Shown here in pieces: positions 26,146 through 35,467 of a stretch of 64,000 nucleotides of DNA; the stretch's first letter is position 1, and each line of letters begins with the position of its first letter. A model generated the notes under the pieces. The model made no database searches, was not told the DNA's origin, and saw only the letters and a program-made list of their open reading frames with translations. The DNA is from Holophagales bacterium (GTDB lineage: Bacteria > Acidobacteriota > Thermoanaerobaculia > UBA5066). The position numbers and the translations under genes are program-made. The stretch is from the NCBI GenBank assembly GCA_016716705.1, contig JADJVF010000006.1, positions 1 to 64,000 of the forward strand, read 5' to 3'.

Positions 26146-29120
26146 AGGCGAAAGCCCCGCGAGCCATCGAGGTGGCGGGCGCGCGGACGCACAATCTCAA
26201 GGGCGTCTCCTGCCGCGTCCCGATCGGCGCGATCACCGTCGTCACCGGCCCCTCGGGCTCGGGGAAGTCGTCGCTCGCCTTCGACACGCTCTATGCGGAG
26301 GGGCAGCGGCGCTTCGTCGAGTCGATGTCGACGTACGCGCGTCAGTTCCTCGAGCGGATGGAGAGACCCGACGTCGACCGGATCGACCACCTGCTGCCGG
26401 CGCTCGCCATCGAGCAGAAGTCGCCCTCGCGCTCGGCCCGCTCGACGGTGGGAACGGCGACGGAGATTCACGACGTGCTCCGCCTCCTCTATGCCGCGGC
26501 GGGGACCGTCGTCTGTCCTGCGTGCCGCGTCGAAGTCCGCCGCGAGACTCCGCGAGGCGTCATCGAGGCGCTCCTCGCCGAGCTCGGAGAGGGGACTCGG
26601 GTCCTCGTCCTGGCGCCCCGGCCCGCGGCCGGGCTCGCGGAGAGGGCGCCGCTCTGGGTCCGCTCGGGGCTCTTCCGCGCGGTGGCCTCCGACGGGAGCG
26701 TCGTGTCGTTCGATGCCGACACGCCGCCTCCCGCGGGCGAGGACGCTCTCGTGAGGCTCGTCGTCGGGCGGCACGTCCTGCGTTCGGGCGACCCGGAGCT
26801 GGCGGCTTCGATCGAGGGCGCCTTCTCCGTCGGGGAGGGGGAGCTCCTCGTCCGGGAGGCTTCTTCCGGGCGCGAGCTCCGCTTCCTGCGCGGCCTCGCG
26901 TGCAATTCCTGCGGACGCCGCTTCGAGGAGCCCACCCCGGCCCACTTCTCCTTCAACTCGCCGCGCGGTGCCTGCCCGACCTGCCAGGGCTTCGGACGCG
27001 TCGCGGGCCTCGACGCGGCGAAGATCCTGCCCGATCCGGGTCTCACCCTTCGCGAGCGCCCCTTCGCGCCCTTCAACACGCCGGCCTACGCCAGCGCCTA
27101 CCCCGACCTCGTCCGCGCCTGCCGGCGGCTCGGAATCCGCCGCGACGTGCCGTGGAACGAGCTGACGGCGCGCGAGAGGGAGCTCGTCTGGGACGGCGAC
27201 GGCGACTGGTACGGCGTCAAGGGGCTCTTCACGTACCTCGAGACGAAACGCTACAAGGTGCACGTCCGCGTGATGATCGCCAGGTACCGCGGGTACGAGC
27301 GCTGCCCGGACTGCCTCGGGGAACGGCTGACCCCGGAGGCGCGGTCGGTGCGGGTCGGAGGCGCGACCCTGCCGGAGCTCTGCGCCCTGCCTCTCGACGA
27401 GCTCGTCGAGAGGCTCCGGGGGCTCCCTCTCGGGGCGACGGAGAAAGCTCGGGGCGGCTCGCTCGTGGCGGATCTCGTGAAGCGCGTCGGGACGCTCGTC
27501 GACGTCGGGCTCTCCTACCTCTCGCTGTCGCGAACGATGCGGACCCTCTCCGGCGGCGAGGCGCAGAGGGTCCAGCTCGGAGCGGCGCTCGGCAATGCCC
27601 TCACCGGGACGCTCTACGTCCTGGACGAGCCGACCGTGGGGCTCCACCCGTCCGACACGGCGCGCCTTCTCGCGGTGCTCCGGCGCCTCGCCGACGCGGG
27701 GAACGCCGTCTGCGTCGTCGAGCACGATCTCGACGTCGTCCGCGCGGCGGATCACGTCATCGACCTCGGGCCGGACGCCGGGGCCCACGGCGGCCGGCTC
27801 GTGTTCGAGGGGGCACCGGGGGCCCTGTCGCGGGCCGCGACGGCGACGGGCGAGGCGCTGAGGGCGAGGACGGAGCTCGTGTCCGAGCGGTCCGGGCCGT
27901 ATCCGAGAGGCCTCCTGCGCGTCGTCGGCGCGCGAGCGAACAACCTGGCGGACCTGACGGTCGAGATCCCCACCGGCGTCCTGGCCGCCGTCTGCGGTCC
28001 GTCGGGGTCGGGAAAATCGTCCCTCGTCGTCGACGTCCTCGCCTCGGGGGCGCTCCGGGCCCTCGGGCGCAAGGAAGGCGACGCTCTCGAGCGCGGGGCC
28101 CACGACCGGATCGAGGGGCTCTCGGCGTTCCACGACGTCGTCCTCGTCGACCAGTCCCCCCTCGGCCGCTCCGCCCGCTCGAACCCGGCGACCTACACGA
28201 AGGCGTGGGACGAGGTGCGCGCGCTCTGGGCCCGCAGCCCGGCCGCGCGCGAGGCGGGCCTGACGAAAGGGAGCTTCAGCTTCAACGCCACCGGCGGGCG
28301 GTGCGAGACGTGCGAGGGCTCGGGAGTCGTGACGATCGACATGCAGTTTCTCGCCGACGTCACCGTCGTCTGCGACGCGTGCGACGGTCGCCGCTTCTCG
28401 CCCGAGGTCCTGAACGTGAGGGTCCGGGGACGGAACGTCCACGAGCTCCTCGGGACGACGATCGACGAGGCGCTCGAGCTCTTCGCCGACCTTCCCGCGA
28501 TCGCCTCGCGCCTGGCGCCGCTCGCCGAGGCGGGGCTCGGATACCTCCGCCTCGGGCAGCCGACCGCGACGCTGTCGGGGGGCGAGGCCCAGCGCCTGAA
28601 GGTCGCCTCGTTCCTGAAGCCCGGCACCGGCGCCTCTCCGACGCTCTTCATCTTCGACGAACCGACGACCGGCCTCCACCCGCGCGACGTCGACGTCCTC
28701 CTCGCCGTCTTCCGCCGGCTCCTCGCGGCCGGCCACTCCGTCCTCGCCGTCGAGCACAACCCCGCCTTCCTCCTCGCGACCGACTGGCTCCTCGAGCTGG
28801 GGCCCGGAGGCGGGGCGAACGGGGGGCGGGTCGTCTTCGCCGGGAGCGTCGCCCGATTCCTCTCCGACGGCACGACGCCGACGGCCGAGGCCCTCCGGAA
28901 CGCATCGGCGGCGCCGGCTCGCCTACAATCCGTGCCAACGTGTCCGGAGGAGCGCACCGCTACATCCTCGTCGTCGACGGCCGGGAGATCGAGCTCTCGG
29001 AAGGGGAAGTCACGCTCGGGCGAAGCCGCTCGGCGACGGTCCGCGTCGACCACGAGTCCGTCTCGAGAAGCCACGCGCTCCTCACGTTCGCGAACGGGAC
29101 GGCCATCCTCAAGGACCTGA
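26142..29120 (+). CDS. uvrA: UvrA-family excinuclease ATPase
   Basis: Damage-recognition ATPase of nucleotide excision repair. Two ABC modules are visible: Walker A GPSGSGKSSL near residues 33-42 and again near 620, each with LSGGEAQR and DEPT(V/T)GLHP. Zinc modules are present (CNSCGRR with CPTCQGFG, and CETCEGSG with CDACDGRRF). The region between the first Walker A and the first zinc site is shorter than in E. coli UvrA, as in divergent UvrA paralogues, so it may not be the only uvrA. After about residue 925 (ALRNASAAPARLQ) the tail becomes Ser/Arg-rich and overlaps the FHA gene by about 180 bp. The natural end is probably near 28930 and its stop may have been lost by an indel. Confidence 0.9.
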   Translation: MKAKAPRAIEVAGARTHNLKGVSCRVPIGAITVVTGPSGSGKSSLAFDTLYAEGQRRFVESMSTYARQFLERMERPDVDRIDHLLPALAIEQKSPSRSARSTVGTATEIHDVLRLLYAAAGTVVCPACRVEVRRETPRGVIEALLAELGEGTRVLVLAPRPAAGLAERAPLWVRSGLFRAVASDGSVVSFDADTPPPAGEDALVRLVVGRHVLRSGDPELAASIEGAFSVGEGELLVREASSGRELRFLRGLACNSCGRRFEEPTPAHFSFNSPRGACPTCQGFGRVAGLDAAKILPDPGLTLRERPFAPFNTPAYASAYPDLVRACRRLGIRRDVPWNELTARERELVWDGDGDWYGVKGLFTYLETKRYKVHVRVMIARYRGYERCPDCLGERLTPEARSVRVGGATLPELCALPLDELVERLRGLPLGATEKARGGSLVADLVKRVGTLVDVGLSYLSLSRTMRTLSGGEAQRVQLGAALGNALTGTLYVLDEPTVGLHPSDTARLLAVLRRLADAGNAVCVVEHDLDVVRAADHVIDLGPDAGAHGGRLVFEGAPGALSRAATATGEALRARTELVSERSGPYPRGLLRVVGARANNLADLTVEIPTGVLAAVCGPSGSGKSSLVVDVLASGALRALGRKEGDALERGAHDRIEGLSAFHDVVLVDQSPLGRSARSNPATYTKAWDEVRALWARSPAAREAGLTKGSFSFNATGGRCETCEGSGVVTIDMQFLADVTVVCDACDGRRFSPEVLNVRVRGRNVHELLGTTIDEALELFADLPAIASRLAPLAEAGLGYLRLGQPTATLSGGEAQRLKVASFLKPGTGASPTLFIFDEPTTGLHPRDVDVLLAVFRRLLAAGHSVLAVEHNPAFLLATDWLLELGPGGGANGGRVVFAGSVARFLSDGTTPTAEALRNASAAPARLQSVPTCPEERTATSSSSTAGRSSSRKGKSRSGEAARRRSASTTSPSREATRSSRSRTGRPSSRT

Positions 29121-30153
29121 ACTCGTCCAACGGGACGTTCGTCGCGGGGCGGCGGATCATGAACGAGACGATTCTGAGGAGTGGCGACCGCCTTCAGGTG
29201 GGAGCGGCCGTCATCGAGTACCGGCTCCTCGAACCGAGCGGCCCGGTCGAGAAGACGGCGCTCCTTTCCCCGTTGGCGGCCGAGGGGCTGCCGGATGCGC
29301 CCGGACCGGGGAGCGGCGCTTCCTTCGCTCCCGCTGATCCCGAACCCGGGGGTCCCTCGCCCCTCGAGATCTCCGCGGACGGCCTCTTCCGAGGCGTCGA
29401 CGAAGCCGCTCGTGGAAGGGTCGTCTCCCGCGGTCGTCGCCTCCGTCGCGCTGGCGGCGGTCCACAACTCCGGCGTCACCGAGCGGCCGCCGCTCGATCT
29501 CCCTCTGCGGGAGGACGCACCGCCCGTGCCGGCGCCCGCGGAAAACCCGGTTCCGGCCGTACCAGGCCGGCGCCCGCCCGACGCCACGCTCTCACAGTTC
29601 CCCATCCGGAACGGCGGTGCCCCCCCGTCAGGTGGACGACCGGCACCGGCGATCCGGGTGCGCAAACCGGGCCCGCCGGCGTTGCGGGAAGCCCCGGTTC
29701 TCAACGCCGCGGGATTCTTTCCGCGCGTCCTCGCGACCCTCGTCGACTCGATCATCCTCCTGGCGCTGAATCTCCTGCTCCTGTCCCCCGTCTTTCTCGT
29801 CCTTCTCTTCCGGGAGGCGTTCCAGTCGGCGGACCTGCTGCGCGACTGGGCCTTTCTCGGCATCCTGGGGCTGCGGCCTGATGATTCTCGGCGCGAACCT
29901 CTGGTACGTCGTCGGGGGTTGGGCCCGGACGGGACGAACCCCCGGAAAGGCGCTGCTGCGCCTCTCCGTCGTGCTGGCCGGTGCGTTCGAACCGACGCCC
30001 GGCATCGGGCTGCAGAAGGCGTTCGTCCGGTTCCTCGCCTACAACCTCTCCGGATCGCTCCTGGGCCTGGGGTTCCTTCTCGTCCTCTTCCGGAAGGACC
30101 GCCGCGCCCTGCACGATCTCGTGGCCGGGACGAGGGTCGTCCGGACGTCCTAG
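28940..30153 (+). CDS. FHA-RDD domain membrane protein with two frameshifts
   Basis: From GTG 28940 the frame encodes an FHA domain (YILVVDGREIELSEGEVTLG, SVSRSHALLTF, LKDLNSSNGTFVAG, INexpected phosphothreonine-binding loops). A Pro-rich linker follows, then an RDD membrane domain (GFFPRVLATLVDSIILLALNLLL; NLWYVVGGWARTGRTPGKALL; FLLVLFRKDRRALHDLVAGTRVV). The three parts lie in three frames, so single-base shifts are required at about 29.3-29.45 kb and near 29870 (in LGILGL). Residues on both sides fit one RDD protein. It probably recognises a phosphorylated partner at the inner membrane. It follows the UvrA gene and overlaps its questionable tail. Confidence 0.7.
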
Positions 30154-30160
30154 GCCGGGA

Positions 30161-31084
30161 TCACCTCGGTTCGAGAAGAGCGCGAAGGGAGGGCGAGATG
30201 AGGGCCGCCTCCGCGCGCGCCGCCCCGCCCTTCTGCCGGAACGACGCGAGGCTCGCGCGGGCGGCCGAGAGGAGGGCCTCGTCTCGGCGTCCCTCGAGGA
30301 CGTAGCGGTTGCCCAGGGCCGACGCCTCGACGAGGTCGAGCTCGCGGGCGCCCGGGCTTCGTTGCCTCTCCGCCCGGACGAGGGCCGCGGACTCGTCGAA
30401 TCTCCCTGCGGCGAGGGCGACGAGGGCCCCGGAGAGACGCACGGGGGGGGGCGATGGGACGAGCGTCGGCTCCGGTGCGCCCGGAACCGGCACCGGTGTC
30501 GGTCCCGCGCGCGGGGTAACGATGGGCGTGGAGACCGGCGGGACGGGACCGGGCATCGGAAAAGGAGTCGGCGAAGGAGGAGGGAGGGGTGACGGTGTCG
30601 ACTCGGTGGGCGGAGGCTCCCGGCGGGCCGCCTCGCGGCGCTCCAGCTCGGCGATGCGTCGGGTCCGGTCTTCGGTCTCTCTGCGGTTCGGAAAGCTGCC
30701 GCCGGCGGCCGAGGAGCGAAGGTGCGACAGGGCCCGTGCCTCATCGCCCGTCTCCATGAGCGCCACGCCCAGCCAGTAGTGGGGATCGTAGTAGTCGACG
30801 GCGTGGCGGCTCGTCCCGAAGCTCTCCCGGGGCGTCTCGTGGCCCGTTTCCAGCGCCTTCTCGAGCTTCGGGATCGCCTCCCGGTAGCGTCCCTTCTCGA
30901 TGAGGTCTCTCGCCTCGACGTACGGGCGGACGGCGTAATCGGGGGGTAAAATGCCAGCCTGCGGTGCCGAGAGGCCAGCGCGTGGCACGAGCATTGCTGC
31001 TGACACGACCGCCGTCGCGGCGACCGTCAGGGCGCCCCGGACGAACCGGACGCGTGAGGTGGAGCGGGCCAACCGACACTTCAT
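30161..31084 (-). CDS. Exported or membrane-anchored TPR-containing protein
   Basis: 307 residues from ATG 31084. A basic N-terminus and one hydrophobic segment (FVRGALTVAATAVVSAAMLV) suggest a signal peptide or anchor. Then come TPR-like helices (YVEARDLIEKGRYREAIPKLEKAL; YDPHYWLGVALMETGDEARAL), a Pro/Thr-rich linker of about 90 residues with PTPVPVPGAPEPT-type repeats, and more helical repeats (LVALAAGRFDESAALVRAE; LGNRYVLEGRRDEALLSAARA). The function is not known. Such proteins serve as scaffolds in envelope complexes. It is divergent from the large exported protein, with 53 bp between starts, and convergent with the FHA-RDD gene. Confidence 0.75.
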   Translation of the reverse strand: MKCRLARSTSRVRFVRGALTVAATAVVSAAMLVPRAGLSAPQAGILPPDYAVRPYVEARDLIEKGRYREAIPKLEKALETGHETPRESFGTSRHAVDYYDPHYWLGVALMETGDEARALSHLRSSAAGGSFPNRRETEDRTRRIAELERREAARREPPPTESTPSPLPPPSPTPFPMPGPVPPVSTPIVTPRAGPTPVPVPGAPEPTLVPSPPPVRLSGALVALAAGRFDESAALVRAERQRSPGARELDLVEASALGNRYVLEGRRDEALLSAARASLASFRQKGGAARAEAALISPSLRALLEPR

Positions 31085-31137
31085 GGAGGCACGACACGCC
31101 GAGTTTAGCGGTGTGGCGTGCAAAGGGGATGACGACG

Positions 31138-33993
31138 ATGCCGCGAAACCTCGCTTCGCTCCGGGCCGCCCTCGCCGCGGTCGGGGTGCTCCTCGCATCC
31201 TCCGCGGTGTCGGCCGCGGCGGTGAAAGGACCCTCGCCGCAGGGACCCGCCCTCGGCGTCGAGTCGCAGACCCTTTCGGTGGAAACCGTCGACCCGTGCA
31301 CTCCGCCCTACTCCGTCGAGCCCCCTGTCGTCAGCCCGGCGGCGCCTCCGGCGTACACCACTTACGTCGTGTCCTGGAACACGCTGACTGCCGGAGAGCC
31401 GGGACCGGGAGGAGGCGAAAGGAGCCTTCATTTCCGTCTCAGGCGAACAACGGCTTACGGAGAGGTGAAAGAGACGCTCGTCGACTCGGGAACGGCCGCA
31501 TTCTCGGACGGACCTGGGGAGTACCTGTACCAGCTCCGCACCGAGAACACCTGCGGCGGGGCGGGCGAGTGGTCGAGACCCGCCCGAGTGGTCGTAGGCA
31601 CCTCGAAGACCTCCGCTCTCGTGCTCGTCCTGGCCCCGAAGCCTTTCCTCGTGTCGGCCTCGCCGAACTCCGTGGCGTCCACGAGGCTGGTGGTCCGGAA
31701 CGCCGGCAGCGAGACGCTCGACGTCACGGTATCGAGCCCGGGTGGGGCGCTCGTCGCGGACCCGACCGCATTCCGGATCGGGTCGGGTGACTCCCTCTCC
31801 GTGAACGTGACCGTCGCCAGGGTGGTCGACCCTTCGGAGCCATTTCACACGGAGCTCTCTTTCACCGCGAAGGACGTCATCCTGCGCGTTCCCGTCGACG
31901 TCGCCGCCGCTGGAGCGGCGGCCGACGTCCCGGTCGGATGGGACGACGAGGGGGCGAACGTCGACAGCGCGGGGAACCCGCTGCAGCGAACCCTCGTGAA
32001 TCCGGGGACCCTTCCGGCCTCGATCGTGACCTCGATCTCGGCGGCGTGGCTCACGGTGAGCGGAGTCGACGGAAAGACCTGGGACCGGCCGCTGGCGCCG
32101 GGCGAGAGACGCCCCGTCAGGCTCGGCGTCGACCGGAGCCTGCGACGGGCCGCAATCGGGACCGAGGTCGCGACGGTCACGGTGGTGACGGCGGGCCACA
32201 CCGCCAACCCGAAGAGCCTGAGCGTGATCGACGACGGGCCGCTGCTGGCCTCTGGAGGAGGTCCCGGTCCTTCGGGCAACGACCCCGACCTGCCGCCCCT
32301 GTACCTCATGAAGAGCCGGCTCCTCTTCCCGTCGCTGCCGAATGCCGTCGACGCCCTCGGAATCGGGCGTTACACCTCCGACGTCTGGCTTTCGAACGTC
32401 GATGCCGTCTCCCCGATCAAGGTCGTCCTGACGCTCACCCCCTCCGGGCAGGGGAACACCTCCGCCGGGGTCCGGCAGTACGTCTTTCCTCTCGGAGCGG
32501 GGGAGACCCGCCGGTTCCGGAACATCGTGGGAACGGTCTTCGGCTACGAGGGCGCGTGCTCTCTCGACATCAGCTCGCCGGCCGCGACCCTCTCGGCGAC
32601 GGCGATGGTGAACAACAAGCCGCTCGTCCCGCTCGTGGCGGGGAGGACGGCCGCTCTCGGGACGGCCGTCGAGGGGACCATCCTGTCGACGGGCGAGTTC
32701 GGCTTCGAGATGCGACCCGTGTCGGCGGGAGAAGGGGTGAACGCCTACGATCCCGTGTACATCGTCTCCGGCCTCTTTCACGACGCCACGCGGCGGACGA
32801 ACCTGATCCTCAGGGAGACGACGGGGAACGAGACGCAGGTCCTGATCCGGCTCTTCGACAACGTCGGGAGCCCGATCCGGAAGGACGGGCAGCCGGTGAT
32901 CCTCGACGTGAAGGTGCCGGCGCTCGGATCGCTCCAGATCAACGACGCGGAGCTCTTTGCGGCGGAACCGATCACGACGGGAAGCATCTGGGCCCAGCTG
33001 GAGTTCAAGGACGGAGTGGTCGACCCGTTCGGCAGGGAACGGGGCGCGGTCGTCCCGTTCGCGACGGTGATCGACGCGGGGACGCAGGACGCCTCGCTGC
33101 GAGTGGGCGTGTCCAGGTCGGCCCTCGCTCCGGCGCCGTCGGAGAGCGCGGCAGCGGTCAAGGCTTCGGGAGACACCCTCGTGGCCCAGGACGCGGCGGA
33201 ACCCCTGCTTCTTCCTGCGGCCCGGGTGACGGGTGCGGCGCTGGCATCGGGGCGGCCACCGAAGTGGCGCACGCGGGTCACGCTCTCGAACGTCGGCCTC
33301 ACGGAACAGAGGAACGTCCGCCTGAAGTTCACGGACAAGAGCGGGAACCTCCCCGGAGGGACCGACCGGCCAACGTACATCGTGCCGCCGGGGTGGGGAA
33401 TCACCTTCGACGACGTCCTCGAGGAAGCGTTCGGGATCTCTTCTGATGCCGGCATCTGGGGGACTGTCGAGATCGACAACGTGAAGCGGACGGACGGGAC
33501 GTGGCTCTACACCTGGACCGACGTCGACGTCCAGACCGAGACCTACACCAGGGACACGGAGGACCCGTCCCGCGGCGAGTTCCGGACCGGGATGGAGGGC
33601 TATTCGTACCGGCACGGCTATTCCTCGTTCCAGTCGAACCTCGGCACGGCGCTCATCGAGGGGGCCGAGACCTCTCCGCGCTACCGGACGAACCTGATTC
33701 TCCAGGAGGTGGCGGGCGTCCCGTGCACCGTGGCCATCGGGGTCTACCAGCCGGGCGCCCTCGTCCCCATCGCCGTCAAGCTCGTCTCTCTCAAGGCGAA
33801 CGACTACATTTCCCGGGAGCTCTTCCGGGACCTGATGGACCTGGACCTCGAGGAGGTCGTCGACGCCCGCGTCGTCGTGAGGCAGATGGACGGCGACGGC
33901 ATCTTCATGGCGTTCGTGTCGAAGATCAACCTCGTGACGGGCGACCCGGCGAACGTCTTCCTTCGCCCGGCCGCGGCGGGAACGGGCCGCTGA
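31138..33993 (+). CDS. Large exported protein of unknown function, Ig-like beta regions
   Basis: 951 residues from ATG 31138 (AAAGGGG eight bases upstream; ATG 31129 is too close to it). The signal peptide is LRAALAAVGVLLASSAVSAAA. The N-terminal quarter looks like Ig/fibronectin-type strands (TTYVVSWNTLTAGE, YLYQLRTENTCGGAGEWSRP, then RLVVRNAGSETLDVTVSSPGG). The centre and C-terminus carry two similar segments that begin with paired phrases: RYTSDVWLSNVDAVSPIKVVL / TRVTLSNVGLTEQRNVRLKF, and RTNLILRETTGN / RTNLILQEVAG. This indicates an internal duplication of a beta-rich domain. No enzyme motif was found. It probably sits on the surface or in the medium. Confidence 0.8.
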   Translation: MPRNLASLRAALAAVGVLLASSAVSAAAVKGPSPQGPALGVESQTLSVETVDPCTPPYSVEPPVVSPAAPPAYTTYVVSWNTLTAGEPGPGGGERSLHFRLRRTTAYGEVKETLVDSGTAAFSDGPGEYLYQLRTENTCGGAGEWSRPARVVVGTSKTSALVLVLAPKPFLVSASPNSVASTRLVVRNAGSETLDVTVSSPGGALVADPTAFRIGSGDSLSVNVTVARVVDPSEPFHTELSFTAKDVILRVPVDVAAAGAAADVPVGWDDEGANVDSAGNPLQRTLVNPGTLPASIVTSISAAWLTVSGVDGKTWDRPLAPGERRPVRLGVDRSLRRAAIGTEVATVTVVTAGHTANPKSLSVIDDGPLLASGGGPGPSGNDPDLPPLYLMKSRLLFPSLPNAVDALGIGRYTSDVWLSNVDAVSPIKVVLTLTPSGQGNTSAGVRQYVFPLGAGETRRFRNIVGTVFGYEGACSLDISSPAATLSATAMVNNKPLVPLVAGRTAALGTAVEGTILSTGEFGFEMRPVSAGEGVNAYDPVYIVSGLFHDATRRTNLILRETTGNETQVLIRLFDNVGSPIRKDGQPVILDVKVPALGSLQINDAELFAAEPITTGSIWAQLEFKDGVVDPFGRERGAVVPFATVIDAGTQDASLRVGVSRSALAPAPSESAAAVKASGDTLVAQDAAEPLLLPAARVTGAALASGRPPKWRTRVTLSNVGLTEQRNVRLKFTDKSGNLPGGTDRPTYIVPPGWGITFDDVLEEAFGISSDAGIWGTVEIDNVKRTDGTWLYTWTDVDVQTETYTRDTEDPSRGEFRTGMEGYSYRHGYSSFQSNLGTALIEGAETSPRYRTNLILQEVAGVPCTVAIGVYQPGALVPIAVKLVSLKANDYISRELFRDLMDLDLEEVVDARVVVRQMDGDGIFMAFVSKINLVTGDPANVFLRPAAAGTGR

Positions 33994-34051
33994 CGCGGAG
34001 CAGGCGGGCACGGGTTAACCTCGGCAGAGGCGAAAGCCCTCTGGAGGAAGC

Positions 34052-35467
34052 CTGAGCCCGCCCGCCGTCGAACGGATCGCGCACTACCGGATCGTCCGCC
34101 GCGTCGGCCGCGGCGGGATGGGGATCGTCTATCGCGCCGTCGACGAGCGCGACGGCAAGACGGTCGCGTTGAAGGTGATCCGCGAGACCGAGGTCGGGGG
34201 GGACGAATCGGCGCCGCACGTGGCCGAGGCACGGGTCCGTTTCACGCGGGAGGCGGAGATCCTCCAGGCGCTCCTCCACGCGAACGTCGTCACGTTCTAC
34301 GAGATCGGCGAGGAGGACGGGACGCCCTACCTCGCGATGGAGTACCTCGAGGGCAAGCCGATCGGCAGCTACGCCGGTCATCCCTTCCCCGAAACGCTTC
34401 CGCTCCTGATCCAGGCCGCGAACGGAATGGAGTACCTCGCTTCCCGGGGAATCGTCCACCGCGACCTCTCCCCCGACAACGTCTTCGTCGTCGAAAGCGG
34501 CGGAGAGAAGACCGTCAAGCTCCTCGATTTCGGCATCGCCAAGCTCTTCGAGTCGGCCGCGTCGGAGTCGCTGACCGCGACCGGCTTCTTCCTCGGGAAG
34601 GTCGCCTACGGGTCGCCGGAGCAGCTCGGATCCCTGGGACAGGGAGCGGCGCTCGACTGGCGGAGCGACGTCTACAGTCTCGGGGTCATCTTCTATCAGG
34701 TCCTCGCGGGGCGCCGGCCGTTCGAAGGACGCGCTCCGGTGGAGTACATCGCCGCGCACCTGAACCACCTGCCGCCGCCCGTCGCCGCGCCGCCCGGCTC
34801 GCCTGCCCTTCCGATGGATCTCGTCCGGCTCATCGGGCAGATGCTCGAGAAGAAGCGCGAGGACCGGCCCCAGACCTACCGCGACATCACCGAACGGCTC
34901 GTCTCCGTCCTCCGCTCCGCCGGTGCACCGGGCGGCCTTCATCCTCGAGAGCCGGAAACGGGGGACGCGGAGGGCGTGCCGGGCGAGCCGGGCGCGATTC
35001 CCCGCGGGCAAACTGCGCCGACGCAGCTCGTCGCGGGCCGGTCCTCTTCGATCCGGGCGCCTGCGCGGCGGACGGCCGGAATCGTCCTCGCCGCCGCGTC
35101 CCTCCTCGGTCTCCTGCTCTGGGGGGCGCTCACGCGCAAACCGGGGACGGAAGTGACCCCGCCGAAGGCCGTGTCGGCGCCGACGCGTCGCGTCCCCGCG
35201 ACGGCGGAGCTGCGGATCACCTCGGTCCCGTGGGCTGCGGTCGTGTCGGTCGTCGACGTGAAGAGCGGGATCGCCATCCCCCTGCCGTCCCCCTCCGAGA
35301 CGCCGCTCGTCCTGCCGGTTCCGCCCGGCCGCTACCGCGTCACCCTGGCCGAGCCCCCGCCCGGCTCCGCACGCGCCGAACGCGAGGTGGATGCCGCCAC
35401 CGGGGAGCCTGTACTCGTCGCCCTCACCCTCCGACCGATCGAAGAGCTCGTGGAGACCCTCCGATGA
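34052..35467 (+). CDS. Serine/threonine protein kinase with single TM helix and PEGA-like outer domain
   Basis: About 471 residues. The glycine loop RVGRGGMGIVYRAV contains the first ATG of the frame (34118), so translation must begin upstream. CTG at 34052 (LSPPAVERIAHYRIV) with GGAGGA a few bases ahead is the best candidate. Kinase motifs are VALKVI, catalytic loop VHRDLSPDNVF (Ser in place of the usual Lys two residues after Asp), LLDFGIAKL, and YGSPEQL. Residues about 330-350 are a membrane helix (GIVLAAASLLGLLLWGAL). The outer part has ELRITSVPWAAVVSV and PPGRYRVTL, like PEGA domains. Its stop overlaps the start of the outer-membrane protein gene (ATGA), so the two are coupled. Confidence 0.88.
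   Translation: MSPPAVERIAHYRIVRRVGRGGMGIVYRAVDERDGKTVALKVIRETEVGGDESAPHVAEARVRFTREAEILQALLHANVVTFYEIGEEDGTPYLAMEYLEGKPIGSYAGHPFPETLPLLIQAANGMEYLASRGIVHRDLSPDNVFVVESGGEKTVKLLDFGIAKLFESAASESLTATGFFLGKVAYGSPEQLGSLGQGAALDWRSDVYSLGVIFYQVLAGRRPFEGRAPVEYIAAHLNHLPPPVAAPPGSPALPMDLVRLIGQMLEKKREDRPQTYRDITERLVSVLRSAGAPGGLHPREPETGDAEGVPGEPGAIPRGQTAPTQLVAGRSSSIRAPARRTAGIVLAAASLLGLLLWGALTRKPGTEVTPPKAVSAPTRRVPATAELRITSVPWAAVVSVVDVKSGIAIPLPSPSETPLVLPVPPGRYRVTLAEPPPGSARAEREVDAATGEPVLVALTLRPIEELVETLR

Noticed and set aside
26091..28757. 888-codon minus-strand open frame opposite uvrA
   Set aside because: Antisense shadow of a clear UvrA gene; no recognisable domain.
31105..34011. 968-codon minus-strand open frame opposite the large exported protein
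   Set aside because: Arg/Asp-rich shadow; the plus frame has a signal peptide and internal repeats.
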